Source: Flavobacteriales bacterium (lineage in GTDB: Bacteria > Bacteroidota > Bacteroidia > Flavobacteriales_D > Crocinitomicaceae). From it: a stretch of DNA of 7,207 bases. The DNA lies in the NCBI GenBank assembly GCA_947458985.1, contig CANHBA010000110.1, positions 1 through 7,207 of the forward strand, given 5' to 3'. The notes beneath the pieces are model-generated. The model was not told the DNA's origin, did no database searches, and saw only the letters and a program-made list of their open reading frames with translations. The position numbers were made by a program, and so were the translations under genes. Shown in pieces: positions 1 through 7,206 of the stretch. The first letter of the stretch is position 1. The number at the start of each line of letters is the position of its first letter.

Positions 1-2
1 AG

Positions 3-227
3 GGAACAAAAATTGATAAAATTATAGTGAACAAATCTACCAGAGAATTGATTACCTACTCGAAAGGTGAAATCATTAAAACATTTAAGGTATCAATAGG
101 CAAAAACTCAACAGGCAAAAAAGAATATAAGGATGATTACAAAACACCTGAAGGAAAATATACTATCTCCAGCAAGGGGCCACATAAACTATACAATAAG
201 TATTTATATGTTTCATACCCTAACAAA
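3..227 (+). pseudogene. L,D-transpeptidase (YkuD domain) N-terminal fragment
   Basis: The translated sequence has the YkuD family pattern: a hydrophobic strand before VNKSTRELITY, then KTFKVSIGKN, GKKEYKDDYKTPEGKYTI, and the closing LYVSYPN. Complete family members cross-link or anchor peptidoglycan in the periplasm, using a His and a Cys in later HG and SHGC(I/V)R motifs. Both motifs are absent here, because homology ends right after YPN (nt 224). The fragment would therefore be inactive. The start lies outside the window. The base composition is AT-rich (about 30-37% GC) with codons such as ATA and AGA, unlike the CGC-rich genes that follow. It is typed as a pseudogene because it is cut off; it may be an intact gene elsewhere, artificially joined here. 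Confidence 0.75.
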
Positions 228-1226
228 CAAAAAGCTGCCGACGACAAATTTGAGCGTGAAACCAAAGCTTGGAACGAAAAATCTACTGCTTCAAAAATCA
301 TCGAAAAACAAGTGCTCAACGAAAACAACAAGCCTGTCAAAGACTACGTTGCCCAGCCTTACCGCCGCACAATTCCTATGCCGGTTATGAAAACGGCTTA
401 CGATTACAATTCTTTGGCTTCTACCTACCTCTTTATCGATGGTTTGCAAAAAGGTGCTGCCAATGCGCTTAACTACACCGTTACTTTACAAGGTTTTGAA
501 GCTACTCCTGCTAAAATTGTAACTGAAGTAAAAGATGAAGTATCGCGCAAAGACGGCGTAAGCACTACTACTAAAGTGACTTACTACCACATCGAGTTTA
601 CGTATCGCCACCCAATGAGTTTCCGCATTACCAACGCCATTAACCAAGAAGTTTACGCTGCTGCTCCTGCCGAATTCACTGAATTCAAGTTGTACAAAGG
701 CGCAGCTACCAAAACACAGCCTTCAATGGATGTGAGCGCGGTTGTCAAATCAATGGAAGACAAATGCTTGCAAGACAACCTCAAAGCAATCAACCACATG
801 GTCAATGACCGCATTGGTTATGAGCGCACTGAAGAAACCTTTGATATGTATTTCGTGAAGTCTAAAGACGAATCACACAACGACATCCTAGATGCATTTA
901 ATGCCGCAAATCTTGGTTTCAAAATGCTCGGTACCAACGAAGCACAAGGCGCCATGAAATTAAATGAAGCCATTACCATCTGGAAAAAAGCTCTTGAGGA
1001 GTCTGATATCGAAAATAAAAAAGCACGCATCGACAAAGATGTAACCGTTGCTATCTACTTCAACTTACTAGAAGCTTATTTTGCTTTGCGCAACACAACA
1101 GAAGCCGACGAAATCCTCAAAACAATGGGGCGTATGGACATCTCTAACCGCGACAAAAAACAACGCGAAGCTTACGAGCAAGCGTACATCGACCTCAAAT
1201 TGCGCATGGCCGCTAATGGCTTGTAA
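3..1226 (+). CDS. Chimeric ORF: YkuD N-terminal fragment joined in frame to a TPR-type Bacteroidota protein
   Basis: The reading frame is open to the left edge. The GTG at 27 is an internal valine, because in-frame codons 3-26 read GTKIDKII and complete the usual YkuD opening strand, so the true start lies outside the window. Residue numbers count from that GTG. Residues 1-66 look like a YkuD domain. From about residue 67 the protein changes to an unrelated type: a charged helical stretch (about 70-95), a beta-rich middle (about 125-225, including YRHPMSF), and a C-terminal helical region with TPR-like helix pairs near 287-321 and 337-370. I recognise the second part as resembling uncharacterised Bacteroidota TPR proteins, from memory of the family pattern; its function is unknown. 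Its own N-terminus, probably with an export signal, is missing. The stop TAA lies 20 bases before the GH3 start on the same strand, so the two may share a transcript. I doubt the full ORF is a real protein. Confidence 0.7.
   Translation, partial: GTKIDKIIVNKSTRELITYSKGEIIKTFKVSIGKNSTGKKEYKDDYKTPEGKYTISSKGPHKLYNKYLYVSYPNKQKAADDKFERETKAWNEKSTASKIIEKQVLNENNKPVKDYVAQPYRRTIPMPVMKTAYDYNSLASTYLFIDGLQKGAANALNYTVTLQGFEATPAKIVTEVKDEVSRKDGVSTTTKVTYYHIEFTYRHPMSFRITNAINQEVYAAAPAEFTEFKLYKGAATKTQPSMDVSAVVKSMEDKCLQDNLKAINHMVNDRIGYERTEETFDMYFVKSKDESHNDILDAFNAANLGFKMLGTNEAQGAMKLNEAITIWKKALEESDIENKKARIDKDVTVAIYFNLLEAYFALRNTTEADEILKTMGRMDISNRDKKQREAYEQAYIDLKLRMAANGL
222..240 (+). other. Probable chimeric junction (left)
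   Basis: YkuD similarity ends with the YPN codons at 216-224. By about 233 the sequence reads as the KAADDKFERETKAWNEKS part of the TPR-type protein, which in my memory of the family is a native internal stretch. GC content rises across the same point. A short A-rich segment (about 222-233) could belong to either side and hides the exact breakpoint. No transposon end or target duplication is visible. Confidence 0.65.
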
Positions 1227-1229
1227 TTA

Positions 1230-1235
1230 GAAAGG
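1230..1235 (+). promoter_or_regulatory. Weak ribosome binding site for the GH3 gene
   Basis: GAAAGG lies 11 bases before the ATG at 1247, within the 20-base gap after the upstream stop. It is purine-rich but only a partial match and spaced slightly long. Weak Shine-Dalgarno sequences are normal in Bacteroidota. It supports the 1247 start, which also gives a clean signal peptide. Confidence 0.35.
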
Positions 1236-1246
1236 TCCGTCTGCAC

Positions 1247-3904
1247 ATGAAGCTACTCCTGATTTTTTTATCCTGTAGTCTACTTGTTCAGGCGCAACTT
1301 TACAAAGACCCAAGCCAGCCCATCGAAGCGCGCGTTGCCGACCTCCTTGGCCGCATGTCTGCTTCAGAAAAAGCTTGGCAACTTTTTATGGTCCCTTCGG
1401 ACTTCGATACCACTAAATGCCGTTTTACCGACGGCATTTTTGGTATACAATTATTCGCCTCAGCGCTCTCAGACCCCACTCAACAAATCCTGAACTATTC
1501 AAGCGCGAACAGCAATCTTGAACTCATTGCGCGTGCCAACGATATTCAAAAACATTTCATTGAAAACACCCGCTTAGGTATCCCTGTTATTTTTTTTGAC
1601 GAAGGCTTGCATGGGCTGGTTCGGGCACAAGCCACCAGCTTTCCGCAGGCTATTGCACTGGCCGCCACCTTCGATCCGCTTTTGGTCCAAACTGCAGCCC
1701 AACAAATTGCGCGCGAAGCGCGCCTCATTGGCATTAGGCAAGTACTGAGCCCAGTGCTCAATTTGGCCTCGGACGTCCGCTGGGGCCGTACCGAAGAAAC
1801 CTTTGGCGAAGACCCCTACCTTGCGAGCCAAATGGGCTTGGCTTTTGTGCGGCCCTTAGAAGCCGCCGGTGTTGTGTGTACGCCCAAACATTTTGTAGTC
1901 AACGTTGGCGCCGGCGGCCGAGACTCCTACCCTATTGGCCTGAGCGAGCGCTCTCTTTACATGAGCCATTACCGCCCATTTCTCACAGCTTTCCACGAAG
2001 GCAAAGCGCGTTCGGTCATGAGCGCTTATAATTCGTTTGATGGAAGTGCCTGTTCGGCCTCAGAAAAACTGCTCAACGAAACCCTCAAAAAAGATTGGGC
2101 CTTTCGTGGATTTGTGATTTCCGATGCCAATGCTGTGGGTGGAGAACTCGTATTGCACCGCACCGCAAGCACTTACAACGAAAGCGGCAAACATGCGCTT
2201 TCTGCAGGCCTAGATGTTATTTTTCAGACAGATTGCGCCCATTTTCAATTGTTTGAACCCGGTTTACTCGGACAAACACTCGAGCAAGCCCGCATCGATT
2301 CAGCAGTAGCGCGCATATTGCGGGTCAAGTTTGAACTCGGGCTTTTTGAGCAGCCTTACTTAGAACTCCCCAAAGAAAAAGAAATTCAAAAGTTGCTTTC
2401 TGAAGGCTTCGACATCGCCCAAAAGTGTGCAGAAGCCTCCATCGTTTTACTCAAAAACGATCTTTCCCCTACTCAAATACCCATTTTACCACTCGCTAAG
2501 GACAGCAAAATCTTACTCCTTGGAGAAGCTGCTGCTGTCGCTAAATTAGGTGGCTACAGTGGCAAAGGATATCAGAATGTAAGCATCCAAGAAGGTTTGC
2601 AAGAAGCATTTGGCGCCAAAAATGTAAGTTATTTTGCATTTCCTGAAAAACCATGGGCAGCCAATGAAGTGGTACTCGAAACAAAAAACAAATGGTTTGA
2701 GCTTCCCAACGGATTCAAGGCCAATTATTTCAATAACCCAACGCTGTCAGGAACACCCGTTTTAAATAGAACTGAAAATCAAATTGACCACCACTGGACA
2801 CTTTACGGCCCAAGCGAGCTCACTGGCAATGGTTTTTACGCCGCGCGCTGGGAGGCCCAATTGATTGGCAAGCAAAACACTACAATTGAACTCGGTTTGA
2901 CGGGCAACGACGGCTTTCGTTTGTACCTCAATGACACCCTGCGCATAGACCAATGGGAAAAGCAAGGTTTTCACGAAAGAAAAATTGCTATCGACGTCAG
3001 GGAAGGTCAACACTATCAATTACGCATCGAATTCAGAGAACCACAAGGCAATGGCCGGATCAAACTGTTCGTCGAGGAGCCTCGCAGCGAAGTCAGCCAG
3101 GCCTATTTAGATTTAGAAAAGCATTTAGACAGTGATGAGGCAATTGTGGTGGTGGATTACCCTGAGGGTGAATTTCAGGACCGCTCCTCATTAGCTTTAG
3201 CTCCTCAACAAATCAAGCTCATTAAAGAACTCAAAGCCTGTGGCTTGCCTGTAGTAGTTGTGGTTGTTGGTGGCAGTGCCATTACCATGACCGACTGGCA
3301 AGACGATGCCGCGGCAATTCTTTACAACTGGTATAGTGGTGAAGCCGGTGGCCTAGCGCTCGCGAATATACTGAGCGGAAAAGTAAACCCCTCTGGCAAA
3401 TTGCCATTTACCATTCCGCAACACGAAGGCCAATTGCCGCTGAGTTATTGGCACGAAGCCACTGGCCGCGGCGACGACTACATTACCGGCAGCGGCGAGC
3501 CCCTCTACCCTTTTGGCTGCGGACTCAGCTACACCAAGTTTGCATACAGCCACTTAAAAATGGAACAAAACACCTACTCCTTACCAAGTGGAAACGACAC
3601 CATTGAACTTTCCTTCCTGATTCAAAACACGGGGCAGTTCGACGGTGCAGAAGCCATCCAGTTTTATGTCAAACCCATTTACAGTACAGAAACCTTACCT
3701 GTACAATACCTCATCGATACCAAAAAAGTCGCGCTTAAAAAAGGCGAAACAATGGGCTTCATTTCTTACAAAATTCCGCTATCCAAGTTAGGCATCCCGA
3801 CAGGGCCTGGCTCCGATGCTTACCCCACACAATTTCAAATCCAAATTGGCAGTTCTTCCAAGGATATCCGCCTTCAATCTCCAATTCTTCAAATTCAATT
3901 CTAA
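1247..3904 (+). CDS. Secreted glycoside hydrolase family 3 enzyme with inserted PA14 domain
   Basis: An 885-residue exo-acting beta-glycosidase of GH3 (beta-glucosidase or beta-xylosidase type) that removes single sugars from oligosaccharide ends by a retaining mechanism. Residues 1-16 form a Sec signal peptide, with likely cleavage after VQA. The N-terminal barrel domain (about 20-365) carries DEGLHG (118-123), WGR (179-181), GEDP (187-190), KHF (214-216) and the nucleophile motif VISDANAV with Asp293. The alpha/beta sandwich starts near 390 and is split by a PA14 domain (about 486-610, with YAARWEAQL and GNDGFRLYLND), a carbohydrate-binding insertion seen in many GH3 proteins. Glu642 in GEFQDR fits the general acid/base position. 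A fibronectin III-like domain closes the protein (about 765-885). All key residues are present and the length is normal for the PA14-containing type. The stop overlaps the SGNH start by one base (TAATG), which suggests translational coupling. The family is certain; the substrate (glucan, xylan or other) is not. Confidence 0.95.
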   Translation: MKLLLIFLSCSLLVQAQLYKDPSQPIEARVADLLGRMSASEKAWQLFMVPSDFDTTKCRFTDGIFGIQLFASALSDPTQQILNYSSANSNLELIARANDIQKHFIENTRLGIPVIFFDEGLHGLVRAQATSFPQAIALAATFDPLLVQTAAQQIAREARLIGIRQVLSPVLNLASDVRWGRTEETFGEDPYLASQMGLAFVRPLEAAGVVCTPKHFVVNVGAGGRDSYPIGLSERSLYMSHYRPFLTAFHEGKARSVMSAYNSFDGSACSASEKLLNETLKKDWAFRGFVISDANAVGGELVLHRTASTYNESGKHALSAGLDVIFQTDCAHFQLFEPGLLGQTLEQARIDSAVARILRVKFELGLFEQPYLELPKEKEIQKLLSEGFDIAQKCAEASIVLLKNDLSPTQIPILPLAKDSKILLLGEAAAVAKLGGYSGKGYQNVSIQEGLQEAFGAKNVSYFAFPEKPWAANEVVLETKNKWFELPNGFKANYFNNPTLSGTPVLNRTENQIDHHWTLYGPSELTGNGFYAARWEAQLIGKQNTTIELGLTGNDGFRLYLNDTLRIDQWEKQGFHERKIAIDVREGQHYQLRIEFREPQGNGRIKLFVEEPRSEVSQAYLDLEKHLDSDEAIVVVDYPEGEFQDRSSLALAPQQIKLIKELKACGLPVVVVVVGGSAITMTDWQDDAAAILYNWYSGEAGGLALANILSGKVNPSGKLPFTIPQHEGQLPLSYWHEATGRGDDYITGSGEPLYPFGCGLSYTKFAYSHLKMEQNTYSLPSGNDTIELSFLIQNTGQFDGAEAIQFYVKPIYSTETLPVQYLIDTKKVALKKGETMGFISYKIPLSKLGIPTGPGSDAYPTQFQIQIGSSSKDIRLQSPILQIQF

Positions 3905-5136
3905 TGCGTCTATACATCCTAACTGTTACCCTACTTTTTTCTCGTTTATTGCTTGCCCAAGATACGCTTCGCGCGCTTTTCATAGGCAATAGTTATATGG
4001 GCGTCAATAACTTACCTTCTATGGTGAGCGACCTGAGCACCTCTTTAGGCGATGTCTTGATCATCGATAGCAACACCCCAGGTGGCCAAACCTTTCAAAA
4101 TCATGCTGCAAACCCGATCAACTATCAAAAAATGGCCGCACAACCTTGGGATTACATCATCTTGCAGGGCCAAAGCCAAGAACCGAGCTTTCCGTTCGAC
4201 CAAGTCAATTCTCAAACACTCCCCTACGCTGTGCAGTTGGCAGATAGCGCCAAAGCTATTCAACCTTGTAGTCAGGTCAACTATTTCATGACCTGGGGCC
4301 GACAAAACGGCGATCCGCAATGGGATTCCATCAATACTTTTGACAAAATGAATGGCCGTTTACGCGATGCATACCTGCGCATCGCAGACTCCGCCAACGC
4401 AGCGGTTTCACCCGTTGGCGTTGCTTGGAAATATGTCCGAGACAACTATCCGGTGATCAATTTATACCAACAAGATGGCTCCCACCCAAGTTTGACAGGT
4501 TCTTATTTAGCCGCTTGTGTGTTTTACACATCCTTGTTTCACAAAAGCAGCGTAGGTAGCGCTTACAACCCCGGAATAGACCACGCCGATGCTTTACTCA
4601 TCCAACAAATTGCAAGTGCTATTATCTTGGACAGCCTTTCAACTTGGAAACTCATTCATAGCGATAGCACCCTACAGGCAAACGCGAGTTACTCGAGTAT
4701 TCCTGGCGCGAGTTTATTGAGTTTTACAGCCACGGTAAATGAGGCCGCTAATTTCACTTGGTATTTTCCCGACGGATCAATAGAAACCGGACCCATCATA
4801 GGTTTTGAATACAATTTATCGAGCTATCAAGTCATGCTTGTCGCTGAAGGCTTGTGTGATACCGATACAGTTTTAATAGCGGTAAATAATGCAAATGCCG
4901 GACTTACTGCAACTGCACCTTTTCAATGGGAAATGACTGGTCCAAACACAATTGAAATTGGAGAAGAAAAAATTATAGCAGCAGAGGCCTTTGATGTACT
5001 CGGAAGAAAATGCCCTTTAGAAATAGAAAATAAGGGCAGCACTAGCCTTATTTCCTTTTCAAGTAACGCTTCATTTATAAAAATAGAGACGACCAACGGA
5101 ACCACCATAATTAGGGTTCCTTTTTTCCTTAATTAA
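3904..5136 (+). CDS. Secreted SGNH/GDSL hydrolase (DUF4886-like) with PKD-like and T9SS-like C-terminal regions
   Basis: A 410-residue exported esterase-like protein. Residues 1-19 are a signal peptide ending LLLAQ. The catalytic domain (about 20-245) has block I FIGNSY with Ser30, a glycine block TPGGQTF (59-64), LQGQSQEP (87-94) in place of the classical GxND block, MTWGR (129-133), and the final DGSHPS with Asp191 and His194. This set resembles the DUF4886 branch of SGNH hydrolases. Such enzymes often remove acetyl or acyl groups from sugars, but the substrate here is inferred only from the coupled GH3 gene. Residues about 262-328 look PKD/Ig-like (FTWYFPDGS, Cys318). Residues about 350-410 resemble a type A sorting domain of the type IX secretion system (AFDVLGRKC, then a strand with IKIETTNGTTIIR), though the usual leading Pro-Asn-Pro motif is missing. 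No Shine-Dalgarno is visible; the start overlaps the GH3 stop. The 3' end overlaps the converging gene by 8 bases. Confidence 0.9.
   Translation: MRLYILTVTLLFSRLLLAQDTLRALFIGNSYMGVNNLPSMVSDLSTSLGDVLIIDSNTPGGQTFQNHAANPINYQKMAAQPWDYIILQGQSQEPSFPFDQVNSQTLPYAVQLADSAKAIQPCSQVNYFMTWGRQNGDPQWDSINTFDKMNGRLRDAYLRIADSANAAVSPVGVAWKYVRDNYPVINLYQQDGSHPSLTGSYLAACVFYTSLFHKSSVGSAYNPGIDHADALLIQQIASAIILDSLSTWKLIHSDSTLQANASYSSIPGASLLSFTATVNEAANFTWYFPDGSIETGPIIGFEYNLSSYQVMLVAEGLCDTDTVLIAVNNANAGLTATAPFQWEMTGPNTIEIGEEKIIAAEAFDVLGRKCPLEIENKGSTSLISFSSNASFIKIETTNGTTIIRVPFFLN
5098..5126 (+). terminator. Possible intrinsic terminator inside the end of the SGNH gene
   Basis: GGAACC (5098-5103) can pair with GGTTCC (5115-5120) around an 11-base loop, and six T follow directly (5121-5126). 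This has the form of a rho-independent terminator for the plus-strand transcript. The 6-base stem is short and the structure sits before the stop codon at 5134-5136, so efficient termination would remove the stop. It may be weak, or simply part of the coding sequence (codons for NGTTIIRVPFF). Confidence 0.35.
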
Positions 5137-5137
5137 G
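5128..5137. other. Shared palindromic stop for two converging genes
   Basis: The palindrome CTTAATTAAG gives both strands the same final codons, CTT AAT TAA. Both the plus-strand SGNH protein and the minus-strand TPR protein therefore end in Leu-Asn-stop, with the two reading frames overlapping over 5129-5136. Confidence 0.9.
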
Positions 5138-6169
5138 TACTTTGGTTCTAGAGAAGTAAGTGGCTTCTGTGATCACAATCGGATTAGGGTTATACCATTT
5201 GACGAAATAACCAAAGTCTGTTGAGTTGCTTTTGCGCCATTTTTCAAATTGATCATTGGGAGCTTGGGCAAAAACCCAATAGTTATAAGCATCCCAGAAG
5301 TTCATGTCGTCAATACCTTGCCAAAAAGAATAGAGCACCATACCTTTGGCTTTATCTTGTTCTGTCAGAATTTGCAGCATTTGTTTTCTAATTGCCGTTA
5401 AGGAAGCTACATTGATGCTCGGTTTTTTGTTTTCGATACCATAAGCTGCCGCAGCTAGCCCTATGGTTGTTTCGAAGTCAATGGTAAAAGGACTCGCGTC
5501 CTTGGCAAAGCTGATTTGCCATTGTCCTTTTTCATAAATGAGGGCTTTTTGATAGGTTTGATAGAGCAAAGCGCTGATTTCGCGGGTGCGCTGGGTGTTG
5601 CGCTCTAGGTTCATGAAGATTTCTCCGTATAGAACACCCCAAATTTCGTTTTCAGAATTGCAATAGATGCGTGCTAAGCGGTAGTAATTAGATGGAAATT
5701 CAGGGGCCATTTCAATGCCTTTTTCGTAATAAGGAATCGCTTGCTCAATTTTATTTTGAATGAGGTATATGTTGCCCGACTCAACATACAAGCGGCCGCT
5801 ATTCGGAAAGCGCTCGAGGCCTTTGGCATAAGCTGCAATGGCTTCTTCTGGCTTGCCAATGATGTCTAAACTATTGCCAATCATTTGCCAAAGCTGATCT
5901 GTTGCCTGTGCATGACCGGTCTGGGTTTGCATGATTTCAAGTGCTTTGGCGTAATCCTTTTGCATGTAATAGCTGTAGGCATACTCGTACCAAGCGTCGT
6001 AATTGGTGGAGTCTTTCTGCAGCACACCTTCGAGAATGACACGGCTTTGCGAAAAATTACCTGCATCCATTTCTTTGATGGCTTCGTTGATTTCCTTGCT
6101 GGCAGGGTTTTCTTGGGCGAAAAACGCAGAAAATGAAAAGGTGACGAGGAGTGTGAGGATCAATTTCAT
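5129..6169 (-). CDS. Secreted TPR repeat protein of unknown function
   Basis: A 346-residue protein with a Sec signal peptide (about 1-19, MKLILTLLVTFSFSAFFAQ), so it is probably periplasmic or outer-membrane associated. Tandem tetratricopeptide repeats fill about 22-191: clear units are near 56-89 (AWYEYAYSYYMQKDYAKALEI), 90-123 (LWQMIGNSLDIIGKPEEAIAAY) and 124-157 (LYVESGNIYLIQNKIEQAIPYY), with weaker units at each side. TPR arrays bind protein partners and have no catalytic role. The C-terminal half (about 200-346) is not a TPR; it is rich in Trp, Tyr and Phe (FWQGIDDMNFWDAYNYWVF) and I do not recognise it. It resembles Bacteroidota TPR proteins whose C-terminal domain is uncharacterised. 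The ATG at 6169-6167 overlaps the stop of the upstream gene (ATGA), so translation is probably coupled to it. No good Shine-Dalgarno is seen. Confidence 0.88.
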   Translation of the reverse strand: MKLILTLLVTFSFSAFFAQENPASKEINEAIKEMDAGNFSQSRVILEGVLQKDSTNYDAWYEYAYSYYMQKDYAKALEIMQTQTGHAQATDQLWQMIGNSLDIIGKPEEAIAAYAKGLERFPNSGRLYVESGNIYLIQNKIEQAIPYYEKGIEMAPEFPSNYYRLARIYCNSENEIWGVLYGEIFMNLERNTQRTREISALLYQTYQKALIYEKGQWQISFAKDASPFTIDFETTIGLAAAAYGIENKKPSINVASLTAIRKQMLQILTEQDKAKGMVLYSFWQGIDDMNFWDAYNYWVFAQAPNDQFEKWRKSNSTDFGYFVKWYNPNPIVITEATYFSRTKVLN

Positions 6170-7206
6170 TGGAAAGGGCTTATTTGGAAGTGGGTTAATT
6201 TAATTGCTTTTGTTGATGACGTACGCCAGAATACGCGTCTGGCACCACAAAGATGAGCGATTTTTGCCAAAAAACTGCGTACAGGGTAAATTTTTCCGAG
6301 GCGATAGCCTAAAGACACCGTACAAATTCCTTCTTTGGTTTCGACTACTAAATATTGATGTGAATAGCTTGGCAAGGACGCCAAAACCGCTTGGCTGTAA
6401 AATTGTGCACTGAGAATGGGCCAAGTTTGAGGGCATTTCATGCTTCGTTTAAGTTTCCTTTTGACGCGTTTCCAGTTGGCTTGGTAGAAATTTTTCGATT
6501 TTCGATCTTTTAAATGAAATTCATTGTTTGCATAAAAGATATCGCAAAGATCACTATACATAGGGCCTTGATAGGCAAAGCGTTGGTCGCCATCGATGGC
6601 CGCGTCAGTTGGCTCTCCTTCTTCATCGTACCAGCGAAACGCATACTTGAAATAGGCCTCGCATACGTGCGGTTGGTATATGATTTGGTAAGCCCTTCCT
6701 GAAGACGGCGGCTCGCTGATGACAAAAAGCTGCTTGTAACTTTCCCCAGGGTGCAAACTCCAAAACTGCATGTATTTGCTGTCTGCGGCAGCGGAATCGG
6801 GCAGCACTAAGCTGTAGGTGGTGTCGAGTGTCCATTTCATGGTTTCGGCGCGCTCATAGGCATATATTTCAAACAAACCCATACCAACGAATATACCAAT
6901 ACTACTAGTTATCCATATAAAAGCGGCTGTAGTAACACCTATTATCTTATCATCATGTTTCATAATAACACCAGCACCTAAAAAACCAATACCTGTTACT
7001 ATTTGCCCTAATATTCTAGTAGAATCGACATTACTACCTTTAAATAGAAAACAAGATATTACTGTTAATATTGTACAACCAACTGTTATTAAAACATTAG
7101 TCCTGATACCAGCAACTTTATTTTTAATTTCTCTATCATAACCTATAATAAACCCACATATTGTTGATACCAATATTTTAGGTAAAAACATTAACATTAT
7201 TTCTAT
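6166..7206 (-). CDS. Chimeric ORF: MgtC/SapB membrane domain joined in frame to an unidentified protein
   Basis: One continuous frame. The first ATG is at 7197-7195 (343 residues), but the frame stays open (Ile-Glu-Ile) to the right edge, so the start may lie outside. Residues 1-111 from that ATG are MgtC-like. From about residue 112 a soluble, unrecognised protein follows with no membrane segments: a hydrophilic, Tyr-rich middle (about 145-230), a basic cluster WKRVKRKLKR (242-251), and a C-terminal region with Cys317. An internal ATG at 6840-6838 (Met120) could start that second protein, but no signal peptide or Shine-Dalgarno supports it and the GC-rich coding look begins just upstream, so its 5' end is probably lost. 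It ends in a 4-base ATGA overlap with the TPR gene, suggesting the two work together. I do not believe the full fusion is a native protein. Confidence 0.65.
   Translation of the reverse strand: MEIMLMFLPKILVSTICGFIIGYDREIKNKVAGIRTNVLITVGCTILTVISCFLFKGSNVDSTRILGQIVTGIGFLGAGVIMKHDDKIIGVTTAAFIWITSSIGIFVGMGLFEIYAYERAETMKWTLDTTYSLVLPDSAAADSKYMQFWSLHPGESYKQLFVISEPPSSGRAYQIIYQPHVCEAYFKYAFRWYDEEGEPTDAAIDGDQRFAYQGPMYSDLCDIFYANNEFHLKDRKSKNFYQANWKRVKRKLKRSMKCPQTWPILSAQFYSQAVLASLPSYSHQYLVVETKEGICTVSLGYRLGKIYPVRSFLAKIAHLCGARRVFWRTSSTKAIKLTHFQISPFQ
6856..6872 (-). other. Probable chimeric junction (right)
   Basis: On the minus strand MgtC similarity runs through GMGLFEI (to about 6865). The next codons, for AYERAETMKW, are GC-rich and belong to an unrelated soluble protein. 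Composition and codon choice switch within a few bases. No inverted repeat, direct repeat or tRNA marks the point. Confidence 0.65.
6865..7206 (-). pseudogene. MgtC/SapB family membrane protein, N-terminal fragment
   Basis: The sequence shows the family signature in order: YDREIKNKVAGIRT (20-33), a membrane segment (about 34-51), the loop with RILGQIVTG (61-69), GIGFLGAGVI (69-78) and VTTAAFIWITSSIGIFVGMG (88-107). The family comprises inner-membrane proteins linked to growth in low magnesium, acid tolerance and virulence in some species; the biochemical role is debated. The match stops at about residue 111, where the last helix of the SapB-type domain should continue; that helix and any C-terminal domain are missing. 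The region is very AT-rich (16 of 60 bases are G or C at 7021-7080) compared with 34 of 60 at 6781-6840. I see no Shine-Dalgarno before the ATG at 7197, so an upstream start is possible. Confidence 0.8.

Noticed and set aside
27..29. GTG as the start codon of the first gene
   Set aside because: The frame is open to the left edge, and the upstream codons (GTKIDKII) complete the expected first strand of a YkuD domain, so this is an internal valine.
1..1226. A real YkuD-TPR fusion as a new cell-wall system
   Set aside because: The YkuD part lacks the catalytic His and Cys and the composition shifts at the join, so a chimera fits better than a new enzyme.
1256..1276. Lipoprotein signal in the GH3 protein (Cys10 after FLS)
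   Set aside because: The cysteine is too early in the hydrophobic stretch and the lipobox lacks Leu at -3; cleavage after VQA by signal peptidase I fits better.
1709..1723. Perfect inverted repeat GCGCGC-GAA-GCGCGC
   Set aside because: It lies deep inside the GH3 barrel and is explained by the alanine, arginine and glutamate codons of IAREARL; no T-tract or repeat copy was noticed.
2762..3019. Long open frames on the opposite strand of the GH3 gene, and similar ones across the other genes
   Set aside because: They lie wholly within strongly supported genes, show no domain pattern and are best explained as shadows of the real frames.
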